Assembly: GCA_050261415.1 (NCBI GenBank)
Contig: JBLNDG010000030.1
Location: 1 to 6,598, forward strand
Length of the DNA stretch: 6,598 nt
Source of the DNA: JBLNDG01 sp050261415
Lineage (GTDB): Bacteria; Bacillota; Clostridia; Lutisporales; Lutisporaceae
Direction: 5' to 3'
The position numbers and the translations under genes were made by a program. Below are positions 5,866-6,598 of this stretch, one piece after another. Positions within the stretch are counted from its first letter, which is position 1. Every line of letters begins with the position of its first letter. The notes beneath the pieces are model-generated. The model was not told where the DNA came from and did no database searches. It saw only the letters and a program-made list of their open reading frames with translations.

Positions 5866-6598
5866 ATGAAGGATGAGCTTGGTAGAAGAATCAACTATTT
5901 AAGAATATCAGTCACCGACAGGTGCAACCTCAGGTGCAGGTACTGCATGCCTGCTGAAGGTATAGATAAGAAGGAACACAACGAAATGCTCACTCTCGAA
6001 GAAATTTTCGAGGTTGTAAAGACATGTGCAGAGTTGGGGACTGATAAAATAAGGATAACAGGGGGTGAACCCCTGGTCAGGAAAGGCCTTACAGGGTTAG
6101 TGGAGAAAATTTCAAAACTGGATCAGATAAAAGATATCGCAGTGACAACAAATGGAATATTATTGAAGGAATATGCATACGATTTAAAAAATGCAGGCCT
6201 TAAGAGAATAAATATCAGCCTTGACACTATGAAAAAGGACAGATATGAATATATGACCAGGGGAGGAAATATCAGCGATGTTTTCGAGGGTATAGATGAG
6301 GCTCTTGCGTCCGGGCTCGCTCCTATAAGAATAAACACTGTGCTTATTAAAGGCTTTAATGAGGATGAAATAGAAGATTTTTTAAAGCTTACGCTAAAAG
6401 AAAATATAGATGTAAGATTTATTGAACTGATGCCTTTGGGACAAGCAGGAGAATGGGCAACTGAGCATTATATATCGAATGATGCAGTACTCGAAAAATT
6501 CAAGGAATTAGAGCCGGCAGAGGATATTGACAGGAGCAGTCCTGCAAAATATTACAAGCTTCCCGGGGCTAAGGGCAGAGTCGGTTTAATAAATACTA
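5866..6598 (+). CDS. moaA: GTP 3',8-cyclase MoaA (partial, cut by window end)
   Basis: Radical SAM enzyme that starts molybdopterin synthesis by converting GTP to 3',8-cyclo-7,8-dihydro-GTP, the substrate of MoaC. I translated this frame by hand: 244 codons are present with no stop, out of about 320 expected. The N-terminal [4Fe-4S]/SAM motif is C20-x3-C24-x2-C27 within DRCNLRCRYCMP, followed by ITGGEPLVR (GGEP at 66-69), VTTNG (93-97), NISLDT (116-121) and RFIELMPLG. The visible part ends at GRVGLINT, just before the expected second cysteine cluster and the C-terminal Gly-Gly, so those cannot be assessed. ATG at 5866 has GGAG (5855-5858) seven bases upstream. It follows the MoeA-PBP gene after 36 bases without a terminator, so co-transcription is likely; further cofactor genes may continue beyond the window. 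Confidence 0.95.
   Translation, partial: MKDELGRRINYLRISVTDRCNLRCRYCMPAEGIDKKEHNEMLTLEEIFEVVKTCAELGTDKIRITGGEPLVRKGLTGLVEKISKLDQIKDIAVTTNGILLKEYAYDLKNAGLKRINISLDTMKKDRYEYMTRGGNISDVFEGIDEALASGLAPIRINTVLIKGFNEDEIEDFLKLTLKENIDVRFIELMPLGQAGEWATEHYISNDAVLEKFKELEPAEDIDRSSPAKYYKLPGAKGRVGLINT

Noticed and set aside
1..6598. CRISPR array, insertion sequence, tRNA or attachment site
   Set aside because: No regularly spaced repeats, transposase-like frames, terminal inverted repeats or tRNA-like folds were recognised. The window is almost filled by six metabolic genes in one direction.

Overview
The window looks like low-to-moderate GC, Gram-positive (clostridial-type) chromosomal DNA. The support is strong GGAGG-type ribosome binding sites before nearly every gene, plausible TTG starts, AT-rich intergenic DNA, and protein sequences that read like Clostridia-type Firmicutes. 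The genus is not determinable from the sequence alone. All convincing genes are on the + strand, and together they form a tungstate/molybdate uptake and molybdopterin-cofactor locus.

Layout. Positions 1-69 hold an AT-rich leader with a possible promoter. Positions 70-2433 hold a complete ABC importer of the tungstate type in the order permease (tupB), ATPase (tupC), lipoprotein binding protein (tupA). tupB and tupC overlap by one base, and tupA follows 25 bases later. A perfect 12-bp hairpin directly after tupA probably ends or attenuates this unit. The 210-base gap (2434-2643) also holds a TATAAT promoter candidate overlapped by a 26-bp dyad that may be an operator. Then come two different moeA-type molybdenum (tungsten) insertase genes: a stand-alone moeA (2644-3873) and a longer one (3907-5829) whose C-terminal ~230 residues are a periplasmic-binding-protein-like domain. 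The start of moaA (5866 to the window end) is cut before its C-terminal iron-sulfur cluster motif.

How the genes fit together. TupA would capture the oxyanion outside the membrane, and TupB/TupC would import it. MoaA performs the first step of pterin synthesis from GTP, and the MoeA proteins insert the metal into the dithiolene of adenylylated molybdopterin. The locus therefore links metal supply to cofactor completion. The most interesting element is the second MoeA. Its C-terminal domain shares the anchor-motif layout of TupA encoded about 3 kb upstream, suggesting an intracellular oxyanion-binding or metal-selecting module fused to the insertase. This fusion architecture is known in databases, to my knowledge, but its function is poorly defined. 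I did not find a wholly new system, CRISPR array, mobile element or RNA gene.
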